NCBI GenBank assembly: GCA_018610125.1
Contig: JAHEOI010000129.1
Span: forward strand, 1 to 11,541
From: Verrucomicrobiota bacterium
Lineage (GTDB): Bacteria; Verrucomicrobiota; Verrucomicrobiia; Limisphaerales; JAHEOI01
DNA length: 11,541 nucleotides
Direction of reading: 5' to 3'
Part shown: positions 1 through 6,097 of the stretch, piece by piece
Layout: each line of letters starts with the position of its first letter
How positions within the stretch are numbered: position 1 is the first letter of the stretch
The notes under the pieces: generated by a model
Seen by the model: the letters and a program-made list of their open reading frames with translations, nothing else
Databases searched by the model: none
What the model was told of the DNA's origin: nothing
Made by a program: the position numbers and the translations under genes

Positions 1-549
1 CATAGACTCGGCGGGCGAGGTTTCGACCTTGAGGTGACGGCTCGCTTCCGGTAAGTCGGCAGATTGGTTGTCATCTACACCGGTATCGGTCAGGCGCACA
101 GCGGGCAGGAATGCTTCGTTGCCGCCCGCGGCCCGGACACCAACCTTGTAATGCGGGCCGGACAAGTTGGCCGGTAGCCGCAGCCGCACCCAGCGCAAAC
201 CTTTGTATCCGCCATGCCGGAGCCTTACCTGATGCCCGTTGACGGAGATGACGGCTGTGCGCAGGTCATTCTTGGAGCCCCATAGCAAGTCGAGAGCGCG
301 GTGCGGCTCCGGCTTCACATTTATCGCGCACGACAGCTTATATTTTCCGAGCCACCAGTACGGGATATCCCGATAGGTTTCCGGCCCATTCGTGAACCGC
401 GCCCATGCCAGTGGCTTTCCGGGCGGCGGTTGCCGGGAAAGCTTTTCTTCGTCAGCCGCCTGAATCTCTCGAGATGCCAATTGAGACTCATCCACTCGAC
501 CATTGTCACCGCCGATGCAGATGAGATGCTTGAGTCGAAGAATGAACAA
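1..549 (-). CDS. Unrecognised secreted or membrane-anchored protein, N-terminal part (cut by window edge)
   Basis: A minus-strand frame is open from the left edge up to a stop at 640-642, so at least 183 codons lie in the window and the C-terminus is outside it. I do not recognise the family. The first part in frame has a basic stretch (RRSFSRS) and a hydrophobic segment (TFPTIPIFAGLFIL), then a charged linker (REIQAADEEKLSRQPPPG). The rest looks like a beta-sandwich: YWWLGKYKLSCAINV, RALDLLWGSKNDLRTAVISV and FLPAVRLTD recall carbohydrate-binding modules in front of PVC-group hydrolases, but that is inference. The start is a problem: the frame has no ATG before the edge. TTG at 547-549 falls inside the hydrophobic segment and GTG at 493-495 removes it; neither has a clear ribosome site. 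The true start may lie near 590-639 and be lost, or the gene may be truncated at its 5' end. Confidence 0.5.
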   Translation of the reverse strand, partial: MFILRLKHLICIGGDNGRVDESQLASREIQAADEEKLSRQPPPGKPLAWARFTNGPETYRDIPYWWLGKYKLSCAINVKPEPHRALDLLWGSKNDLRTAVISVNGHQVRLRHGGYKGLRWVRLRLPANLSGPHYKVGVRAAGGNEAFLPAVRLTDTGVDDNQSADLPEASRHLKVETSPAESM

Positions 550-678
550 TCCAGCGAAGATAGGAATGGTAGGGAACGTACTACGACTGAAGCTTCGTCT
601 GCCTTGGTCCGTCCCGGGGTAGAAGGTGGAGGCAAAACCTCAGAGTGCCGACTCGCTCTGTCCGGTTCATGGCACCAA

Positions 679-746
679 TTAGCCAGGCAGTTGAGACTAT
701 GAAATGGCCGGAGGGCCCTCCTCCCCTCAACCTGTCAACTGGCTAA
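679..746. repeat. Imperfect inverted repeat with a central palindrome
   Basis: TTAGCCAG (679-686) is the exact reverse complement of CTGGCTAA (739-746). Inside it GTTGAG (690-695) pairs with CTCAAC (726-731). The middle holds the perfect 12-base palindrome GGAGGGCCCTCC (710-721). The nested arms could fold as one long hairpin or cruciform. It could be a transcription end, a leader structure for the left gene, or the relic of a small mobile repeat. The sequence alone does not decide. Confidence 0.5.
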
Positions 747-810
747 GAACCAGTCCCCAACAGCCGCAGACAGCCCAGACGGCGGTTCATCCACATTAGG
801 AGAGATCAGC

Positions 811-894
811 ATGGCATTGTTTCCTACTGCCAAACCAAAAGCTCACTCCCTCACCGGGAGGATTACCCTGCCCGCTGGTCGAGCAGGCCTTTAA
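811..894 (+). CDS. Possible 27-residue small ORF
   Basis: ATG at 811 follows AGGAGA with a 7-base spacing, a better ribosome site than most genes here have. The frame encodes 27 residues beginning MALFPTAKPKAHSL and ends at TAA 892-894, which lies inside a GGCCTT/AAGGCC hairpin. It has no signal peptide, membrane segment or motif I know. It may be a chance ORF or the remaining start of a gene cut short. Confidence 0.15.
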   Translation: MALFPTAKPKAHSLTGRITLPAGRAGL

Positions 895-917
895 GGCCGG
901 GAAGCCCAACCGCGGCG

Positions 918-1949
918 TTACTCCTTTAACCGGAAAAAGCGCATGTCATCTTTCAGGGGGATGCTTTGGGGGCTCCTCGCATCGGACATGTCCTCATACG
1001 GCCCGGCCACCTTTTCCGCAGCTTGCAGCGTCCCGCTTGTCCATTCAATAACGAGTTTATCCCCTTGAATCTTGATATCGGTAAATTGGGGATCGGGCTT
1101 CGCTTCCACTTGAGGTTTGCTTTCGGGAAAATTGGGATCGAATCTTGCCAGGAGCTCCTCTTTATCGGCGACACCATCGCCATCGGTGTCGGCCTTCACC
1201 GGGTTACTGCCGGTGTTATCAAGACTTACAAAGGTGTCGGTCCCGGTTTCCACCCCATCGGCGAGCCCGTCACCATCGGTGTCCGAGTTGTTGGGATCTG
1301 TGCCGGTGTCGTTTTCGCCGACAAATTCACCGGTAGCGGTTTCGACGCCGTCGGCCAGTCCATCGCCATCGCTGTCTGCCTTGGTCGGGTCCGTTCCGGT
1401 ATCCTCGGGACCGACAAATTCACCAGTGCCCGTTTCCAGCCCATCATCAAGACCATCTCCGTCGGTATCCGCCATTTTGGGATGGGTGCCCTTTTCAAAC
1501 TCGGCAAGATTGGCGAGTCCATCGTCATCGGCATCCTGTTCCGCGTCGTCGGCCGAGGAGTCGAGTCCGAACTCCGTTTCGTAGGCGTCCGGCATTCCAT
1601 CACCATCGCTGTCGGGAAGGGTCCCCTGCTTGATTTGGAGAGCGGAGGCGCCATCTGCAAGGGCTTTAATCTCAAACTCCTGTAACGCGCCGGCAAACAC
1701 GCCGAACTCATCGATGAAACCATTGATGCTTGTATTATCACCGGATCTACCCACAAACAACTCGGTGAAGTCGGTAGGCAAGGAGGCCGGATTTTCGCCT
1801 TCCATAAACTTCTTTCCATCAATCCACACCTGTTTGGTTGGCCCATCCTTCAAAAATGCAAAATGGTGCCACTCTTCAAAGAAGGCCGGACTGTCAGCGC
1901 CCTCGAATTCGGCAATCGCTTTGAGATCCGCTGCGTCGGGCCGCAGCAA
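918..1949 (-). CDS. LamG/TSP3 giant secreted protein, C-terminal part (separated by frameshift)
   Basis: This 343-codon frame is the continuation of the gene upstream (1850-4879) and probably has no start of its own; the ATG at 1949 lies inside sequence that belongs to the upstream frame. Homology with the preceding LamG copy begins at residue 11 (AIAEFEG, matching PISEFEN of the earlier copy). Residues 11-100 finish the third LamG-like domain (EEWHHFAFLKDG, KQVWIDGKKF, SINGFIDEFGVFAG). Residues 112-272 hold six DxDxDG calcium-binding loops, several with the linker ETGTGEFVGPEDTGTDP. Residues 289-343 form the C-terminal domain (LVIEWTSGTLQAAEKVAGPY ... FFRLKE), which also ends the protein at 7322-9568. 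The frame has no stop after the shift, so the damage is recent or is a sequence error. Nothing suggests an independent product. Confidence 0.75.
   Translation of the reverse strand: MLRPDAADLKAIAEFEGADSPAFFEEWHHFAFLKDGPTKQVWIDGKKFMEGENPASLPTDFTELFVGRSGDNTSINGFIDEFGVFAGALQEFEIKALADGASALQIKQGTLPDSDGDGMPDAYETEFGLDSSADDAEQDADDDGLANLAEFEKGTHPKMADTDGDGLDDGLETGTGEFVGPEDTGTDPTKADSDGDGLADGVETATGEFVGENDTGTDPNNSDTDGDGLADGVETGTDTFVSLDNTGSNPVKADTDGDGVADKEELLARFDPNFPESKPQVEAKPDPQFTDIKIQGDKLVIEWTSGTLQAAEKVAGPYEDMSDARSPQSIPLKDDMRFFRLKE
1183..1469 (-). repeat. 93-bp tandem coding repeats, C-terminal block
   Basis: The minus-strand coding sequence of the DxDxDG loops repeats every 93 bases (31 residues). The plus-strand marker TCGGTGTC or a one-base variant starts at 1183, 1276, 1369 and 1462. 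Each unit encodes one calcium-binding loop followed by a GVETxTGxFVxxxDTGTDP-type linker. Confidence 0.85.
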
Positions 1950-4879
1950 CCCGCCGTGTCAAAGAACACGGATCCGTTGCCCCACGGATTATGAGTACTG
2001 GCACCGCGACCGACAGAGGGAGCCACGAACCAGAAGGTGGTGCTGTTAATGATTTCGGTGCTCCACTTTTGCCAGAATGAGACGGTCATCTTATCGACAT
2101 CCCCCATTGGTTGTAAGAAAGCTGCCTTCGAAACCCGGACCTTTTGGGGGCCCGCTTCCTGACCCAAGTCGAGACTTTTATCACCGGACTCACCGGACGG
2201 GCTATCGTCAGCCAGTGTTGCCCCTTGTTCAAGCCGGCCCACGAACCCATGCACTTCGTCCTCAACCATGTTCCCGTTGCTTACCTCATTGAAGTCCCAC
2301 ATCGCCAGAAGATTGGCCTTGTTCTTCGCGATCGGGCCTTGTTCGGAATCAACCGGGCTCGCTTCCAGTTGCACCTCTGCGGCATCCGAAAAGCCATCGC
2401 CATCGGTGTCGCGCTGATGCGGGTTACTCCCTGTATCGTCGGCATCAACAAACTCGCCGGTAGCCGTTTCAACATTATCCCACAGTCCGTCGTCGTCAGT
2501 GTCTGGGTGGTTCGGGTCTGTTCCGGTATCTTTCGCGCCGGCGAAGTTCCCGGTATCGGTTTCGACGGTATCCGGCAATCCGTCGCCATCGGTGTCGGCC
2601 TTTTCAAAGTCCGTTCCCAATTGCACCTCCTTGGCCGTTGCCAAGCCATCGCCATCCGGATCGCTCTTTCCATCGCTAGGGTCGTCCTTGTCAAATCCGA
2701 TGCTATCTTCAAGCCGGTCGGCCAACCCATCGCCGTCTGAATCCGGAAGGTCGTCCAACTCCTGAGCCGACATCCCATCCGCCAATGCCGAGATCTGAAA
2801 TCCTTCTAACGAGCTGGCAAACACGCTGAAATCGTCAATGGAACCATTAATGCTCGTTCTTTCTCCGGCCCGACCGATGTAAAGATCATCAAACGGTGCC
2901 AATAACGGATCGGCATCTTCGCCCTCCAAGAACTTCTGGCCATCAATCCAGACCTGCTTAATTGGTCCATCTTTGACAAATGTAAAATGGTGCCATTCCT
3001 GAAAGAACTCCGGACCTTCGGCATTCTCGAATTCACTAATCGGTTTACTGATCCGTTGACCAGGGTCGGAGCCGCCAGCCGTATCGAAGTAGATCACTCC
3101 ATCTCCCCAAGGATTGTGACCCAGAACGCCCTTGTCGGGATCGCCGCCTGCTGACGGCACAAGTCTCATTGAGAAGGCTGTGCTGCTGGTGTCGGCAATG
3201 TCGGTATTCCACTTTTGCCAGAAGGAAACCGTCAATTGATCCAACGTTGCGAGGACGTTTAAAAATCCACCATTCTCGACGTGGAACCGTTGCGTTCCAA
3301 CCTCCTCGCCTAGATCAAGGCTCTTATCGGCCGATTCCCCACCGGGACTGTCATCGGTCAATGCCGCGCCATTTTCAAACTGGCCGACAAGCCCGTTGAC
3401 TTGATCTACCACCTCGGACCCGTTACTCGTTTCATTAAACTCCCAGACTGCCAATAAATTCATCCTACCCCGTTCAGCCGGCACTGCTTCGGAGTCAAAG
3501 GGACTCGTTCCCAGGCTGATCTCGGTTTTGTCAAGGAAGCCATCCTCGTCAATGTCCCCGTCGTTGGCCCCATTCGGATTTGTGCCGGTCTGCTCCAAGC
3601 CGAGGAACTCACCGGTGCCTGTCTCGACGGAGTCGGAGAGTCCATCTTGATCGCTGTCTGCGCTGTTTGGACTCGTCCCTGTATCATCAGTGCTCTTAAA
3701 AGTGCCTGTATCGGTCTCGACGAGATCACTTAAGCCATCCCCATCGGTATCGCCGGCTTGAGGATCGGTTCCCCGTTGGTACTCCGCAAGGTTGGACAAT
3801 CCATCCCCGTCCGAGTCCGCATCCGCGTCATTTGACTCCGGATCCAAGTCATGTACCATATCCCAGCGATCGGGCATGCCATCCCCATCCGAGTCGGAAG
3901 TACCGGCGAGAAAATGGAGGCGCGCTTCGCTTGCCGAGAGAGCACGGTCATAAATAGCAAGTTCATCAATTTGCCCGATAAATTGGACATCGTCACCGAC
4001 GCCGTTTTCTTGGAAGCCCAAAAACCGGATGGTCGTATCCGAGACTTGGTAGCTCGGCTCTCCGGAAGGCGTTTCGGCAGTAACGGTCGCCCCACCTGCC
4101 AGATCGCCTCCATCAATGATCATCTTGGATTGGCTGGGCTCCTCAACCCGCCACTTCTTTATCATGATCACGTGATGCCACACTCCGTCCGTGACTTCGA
4201 TGCCACCATCGCGCTCGGCAAACAGCTCCCGGATATTTGAAGTGCTAAACCCGAAGTCACCTTCGCCATTAATCCAGCCCCAATAGATGTGCGCGTTCCT
4301 GTCTCCATTAAGATCTCGATTGGCCAGCACCGCCGGACTTTCGGCGATGTTGTCGCCGGCACTTCCACTTTGCGTTGTTTTGATCCAATACTCCACTGAC
4401 GTCGTTTTCGGTTCAAGGGGATCGTCGCGAAGCGCAGTCAAAGCCGGAATAGGATCGGCGGCCAAATCGATCAGCTTATCGGTGTTCGCCCCAGCCGTTG
4501 GGCCGGTCAGCTCAACCGCGTTGCCGAGGTCGCCATCGGCGCTCGGCTCGCCAAGGTTTTCGGCGACAACCCCAAGTCCATAAACGGCCTCGGTATCGAC
4601 CGATCCCTCGTTGGGAATCGCCGCCTCCGGATCGCTTTGTTCAAATCGATACCAATAGCTCGGTGAAGATTCACTAACTTCCGCTGTCCACTCCTCTGCC
4701 TGCGGTAGGCTATCCGAATCAAATGGATCGGTCCCAAGCTCCCGTTCGCTTTTGTCACTCCAGCCATCCCGATCGCTATCAATCGTAATTTCCTGAGCAC
4801 CCCCCTGTACTGCCCATCCTAAAACGCCACACGCGATCACCCCCCGAGCCACTCGCACCATTGTCACACATCCCTTCAT
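1850..4879 (-). CDS. Giant secreted LamG/thrombospondin type 3-repeat protein, N-terminal 1009 codons
   Basis: Probably a surface or secreted adhesin that binds calcium and perhaps polysaccharide. Residues 1-28 are a signal peptide (ARGVIACGVLGWAVQGGAQ). A first DxDxDG loop is at 34-39. LamG-like domain 1 spans about 72-326 (YWYRFEQ, SVEYWIKTT, GVWHHVIMIKKW, IGQIDELAIYDRALS). Five DxDxDG loops follow to about 450. LamG 2 is at about 473-703, five more loops at 712-835, and LamG 3 starts at 855. After residue 987 the frame is wrong and ends in a short unrelated tail; the true continuation is the frame at 918-1949, giving about 1320 residues. ATG 4879 has AGAGGG about 5 bases upstream; ATG 4861 (M7) gives a more usual signal peptide and is an alternative. 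The gene lies 54 bases after a pseudopilin gene on the same strand and is probably co-transcribed. A catalytic role is not visible. Confidence 0.85.
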   Translation of the reverse strand: MKGCVTMVRVARGVIACGVLGWAVQGGAQEITIDSDRDGWSDKSERELGTDPFDSDSLPQAEEWTAEVSESSPSYWYRFEQSDPEAAIPNEGSVDTEAVYGLGVVAENLGEPSADGDLGNAVELTGPTAGANTDKLIDLAADPIPALTALRDDPLEPKTTSVEYWIKTTQSGSAGDNIAESPAVLANRDLNGDRNAHIYWGWINGEGDFGFSTSNIRELFAERDGGIEVTDGVWHHVIMIKKWRVEEPSQSKMIIDGGDLAGGATVTAETPSGEPSYQVSDTTIRFLGFQENGVGDDVQFIGQIDELAIYDRALSASEARLHFLAGTSDSDGDGMPDRWDMVHDLDPESNDADADSDGDGLSNLAEYQRGTDPQAGDTDGDGLSDLVETDTGTFKSTDDTGTSPNSADSDQDGLSDSVETGTGEFLGLEQTGTNPNGANDGDIDEDGFLDKTEISLGTSPFDSEAVPAERGRMNLLAVWEFNETSNGSEVVDQVNGLVGQFENGAALTDDSPGGESADKSLDLGEEVGTQRFHVENGGFLNVLATLDQLTVSFWQKWNTDIADTSSTAFSMRLVPSAGGDPDKGVLGHNPWGDGVIYFDTAGGSDPGQRISKPISEFENAEGPEFFQEWHHFTFVKDGPIKQVWIDGQKFLEGEDADPLLAPFDDLYIGRAGERTSINGSIDDFSVFASSLEGFQISALADGMSAQELDDLPDSDGDGLADRLEDSIGFDKDDPSDGKSDPDGDGLATAKEVQLGTDFEKADTDGDGLPDTVETDTGNFAGAKDTGTDPNHPDTDDDGLWDNVETATGEFVDADDTGSNPHQRDTDGDGFSDAAEVQLEASPVDSEQGPIAKNKANLLAMWDFNEVSNGNMVEDEVHGFVGRLEQGATLADDSPSGESGDKSLDLGQEAGPQKVRVSKAAFLQPMGDVDKMTVSFWQKWSTEIINSTTFWFVAPSVGRGASTHNPWGNGSVFFDTAGCCGPTQRISKRLPNSRALTVRPSLKSGTILHF
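1919..1922 (-). other. Probable one-base deletion (frameshift) in the LamG/TSP3 gene
   Basis: The minus strand reads ATC TCA AAG CGA TTG at 1927-1913. One extra A (ATC TCA AAA GCG ATT GCC) would restore the domain: RISKAIAEFEG, matching RISKPISEFEN in the previous copy. With one base added, the distance from ATG 4879 to the stop at 918 becomes an exact 1321 codons. The site is in an A run. It does not fit the X XXY YYZ pattern for programmed -1 shifting. Confidence 0.85.
2403..2596 (-). repeat. 93-bp tandem coding repeats, middle block
   Basis: The DxDxDG marker (TCGGTGTC or TCAGTGTC on the plus strand) starts at 2403, 2496 and 2589, again 93 bases apart. The linker between loops reads VETDTGNFAGAKDTGTDP and VETATGEFVDADDTGSNP. 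Confidence 0.8.
3651..3751 (-). repeat. 93-bp tandem coding repeats, N-terminal block
   Basis: Two markers (TCGCTGTC at 3651, TCGGTATC at 3744) stand 93 bases apart and encode DSDQDGLSD and DTDGDGLSD loops joined by VETDTGTFKSTDDTGTSP. This shows the same repeat unit was used in all three blocks. Confidence 0.75.
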
Positions 4880-4933
4880 ACAACCCTCTTCCTTTTCCGT
4901 TTGTGAGCCTTTTCTTTCTATCGCATCCCTTAC

Positions 4934-5779
4934 TTAACGTCGCGTCTTACCGGCTCCTCTCTTTGCCCCGTATTCCTGATGCCACTCCAACGACCACAAC
5001 CTATTCAGTTTCACCGGTTCGACGTGTCCATCGGTAAAGACCACATTAATAGCGCCCGGCATTTCTTGCTCTTTGCTTTTGGGTTCGAATTCCTTCCCCG
5101 GAGAGACACTTCCGTGCCGTGTCAACGTTATGCGGGAGAAGCCCGCATTTTTGGTGCTGCCCTTCGCCAAGTTATCGGCCGGCTCTTGATGCCGCATAGG
5201 CCATTGATTACGCCACATGGCATCGCAGAAAACAGGGGTTTTTGAAGGCTCTTGGACATCACTCTCCTTGTAAAACGCCAGATCATGGGCCATGCCGTGC
5301 TGTGTTACCCAGCTTTGTGGCCATTCTCCGGCGTACATCCAACCGTTCAATCCATAGCTCCCTTTCCATGGCTCGCCGGTTCGCTCATTGATGCCCTTAT
5401 TAGACCATGCTCTCGTGGCCGTCCCTTGAGTGCCGAGCTTGGTAGGATCAGGCGGCGCCACCGGACAAACACGCACTTCGTCCACCTCTGAGTAATTCTT
5501 GATTAGCTGCCCAAGCCATAGGTAGTCCTCGCTCGGCGACTCAAAAGGAAACATTCCATTCGAATTCGTGTACATTTTTTGAGCCAAACCGAGCTGTTTA
5601 AGGTTCGAAACGCATTTGATCGCCTTTCCCTTTTGTTTCGCCTGACTTAAAGCCGGTAGTAACATCGACGCCAAGATGGCAATGATGGCAATGACAACCA
5701 GGAGCTCGATCAAAGTGAAGCCGTCGAACCTTTTAAAACCGCGAATTGGGGTCGGGTACGCAACGTTGAAACGTTTCAT
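4934..5779 (-). CDS. Pseudopilin-like protein with prepilin N-terminal methylation motif (H-X9-DG related)
   Basis: The N-terminus is a type II/IV prepilin signal: basic leader, cleavage expected at G20|F21, Glu at mature position 5 (E25) and a hydrophobic helix at 21-42 (FTLIELLVVIAIIAILASML). KCVSNLKQLGLAQKMY at 55-70 is usual for the expanded pseudopilin family of Verrucomicrobiota, Planctomycetota and Lentisphaerota. A late INVVFTDGHVE (244-254) carries the DG of the H-X9-DG motif, but the nearest candidate His (H222) is 27 residues away, so this copy has an insertion (PGKEFEPKSKEQEMPG) in the motif. The C-terminal LWSLEWHQEYG is also usual for the group. The family is thought to pass through type II secretion-like machinery; the role of these orphan copies is not known. 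Start ATG 5779 is well supported by AGGAGA 5 bases upstream. The LamG/TSP3 gene follows after 54 bases. Confidence 0.88.
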   Translation of the reverse strand: MKRFNVAYPTPIRGFKRFDGFTLIELLVVIAIIAILASMLLPALSQAKQKGKAIKCVSNLKQLGLAQKMYTNSNGMFPFESPSEDYLWLGQLIKNYSEVDEVRVCPVAPPDPTKLGTQGTATRAWSNKGINERTGEPWKGSYGLNGWMYAGEWPQSWVTQHGMAHDLAFYKESDVQEPSKTPVFCDAMWRNQWPMRHQEPADNLAKGSTKNAGFSRITLTRHGSVSPGKEFEPKSKEQEMPGAINVVFTDGHVEPVKLNRLWSLEWHQEYGAKRGAGKTRR

Positions 5780-5784
5780 AGGTT

Positions 5785-5790
5785 TCTCCT
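5785..5790 (-). promoter_or_regulatory. Shine-Dalgarno site AGGAGA of the minus-strand pseudopilin gene
   Basis: AGGAGA on the minus strand lies 5 bases before ATG 5779 and fixes this start. Further upstream on the minus strand, TATATC at 5803-5808 could be a -10 box, but I see no matching -35 box. Confidence 0.7.
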
Positions 5791-5961
5791 AATCTGTTTA
5801 TCGATATACTCCTCTGTCTCAGCCCTCATTCAGTCGACAGGAGCAGAGGGCCGGACGAGCCAGTCACGTATCATGGAATCAGTTGATTAGACCATCCCAA
5901 TCAGCCAACCGTCAACCATAATTGGCGTTTTTATCCTTTGCTTCTACCCTCCAACGCGGAA

Positions 5962-5990
5962 GGCATGCCGAGAGCCCGGTGCGGGAAATC
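5962..5990 (+). other. GC-rich element resembling the first half of a group II intron domain V
   Basis: GGCATGCC (5962-5969) is followed by GAGCCCGGTGCGGGAAATC (about 5972-5990), where CCCG and CGGG can pair around GTG. From memory the string resembles the 5' half of domain V hairpins of bacterial group II introns (GAGC ... TGCGG-GAAA). The expected 3' half is missing, no intron-encoded protein is nearby, and the match may be chance. Confidence 0.15.
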
Positions 5991-6010
5991 CATCGAGAGC
6001 TATCCGAACG

Positions 6011-6029
6011 CCGGTCAATGATTGGCCGG
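6011..6029. repeat. Strong hairpin upstream of the plus-strand pseudopilin gene
   Basis: CCGGTCAA (6011-6018) and TTGGCCGG (6022-6029) pair over 8 positions with one G-U pair and a 3-base loop. It ends 8 bases before the putative -35 box, so it could be an operator or, as transcribed from the other side, an RNA structure. No T run follows it. Confidence 0.5.
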
Positions 6030-6037
6030 GTTACGGC

Positions 6038-6066
6038 TTGACGGCGGGAGCTACCCTTTGTAACAT
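6038..6066 (+). promoter_or_regulatory. Putative sigma-70 promoter for the plus-strand operon
   Basis: TTGACG (6038-6043, five of six consensus bases) and TAACAT (6061-6066, four of six) stand exactly 17 bases apart. Transcription would begin near 6073, about 25 bases before ATG 6098. Confidence 0.4.
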
Positions 6067-6097
6067 GAAACCAGTTATTCTCGAGTGAAACCAACGC

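Larger units (their letters stand above)
550..917. other. Intergenic stretch between two minus-strand genes
   Basis: No convincing gene covers this stretch. The open frame of the left gene may reach to 639. The rest holds a long imperfect inverted repeat (679-746), a very small plus-strand ORF with a good ribosome site (811-894), and short hairpins downstream of the LamG/TSP3 gene: GGCCTT/AAGGCC around 887-898 and CTCCC/GGGAG around 846-860. Neither hairpin is followed by a run of T on the minus strand, so I do not call a Rho-independent terminator. Confidence 0.5.
1650..3463 (-). repeat. Duplicated LamG plus TSP3 module, 1146-bp period
   Basis: The second and third LamG-like domains (about 2771-3463 and 1650-2317) are copies of each other separated by one TSP3 block. 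The shared stretch TCCACTTTTGCCAGAA lies near 3208 and near 2062, an offset of 1146 bases or 382 codons. Protein landmarks match in order: NLLAVWEFNETSNG against NLLAMWDFNEVSNG, DDSPGGES against DDSPSGES, VSFWQKW in both, GHNPWGDG against THNPWGNG. The copies have diverged, so the duplication is old. Confidence 0.85.
5780..6097. other. Divergent promoter region between the two pseudopilin genes
   Basis: This 318-base stretch separates genes that point away from each other, so it must hold both promoters. I see a sigma-70-like plus-strand promoter (6038-6066), a possible minus-strand -10 box (5803-5808), a small GC hairpin region (5962-5990) and a strong hairpin (6011-6029). A 60-codon minus-strand open frame here (5912-6094) has no protein-like character. 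Confidence 0.6.

Noticed and set aside
301..702. 133-codon plus-strand frame and the 104-codon minus-strand frame at 321-635
   Set aside because: Composition is not protein-like, and the other minus-strand frame over 1-549 encodes a coherent beta-rich protein.
733..738. Perfect -35 box TTGACA on the minus strand upstream of the left gene
   Set aside because: No -10-like box lies 16-18 bases downstream; the hexamer is part of the inverted repeat region.
1183..1469. CRISPR-like array
   Set aside because: The 93-base repeats are coding, variable over their whole length and have no constant repeat-spacer pattern.
966..1685. 239-codon plus-strand open frame
   Set aside because: It is antisense to the periodic TSP3 repeats; the 93-base period keeps several frames open at once. 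The minus-strand reading has clear domains.
1913..1927. Programmed -1 ribosomal frameshifting in the LamG/TSP3 gene
   Set aside because: The shift needed is in the -1 direction, but C TCA AAG is not an X XXY YYZ slippery heptamer and I see no clear stimulatory stem after it. A lost base explains the data more simply.
5912..6094. 60-codon minus-strand ORF in the divergent region
   Set aside because: No ribosome site, no protein-like character, and it would cover the putative plus-strand promoter and hairpin.
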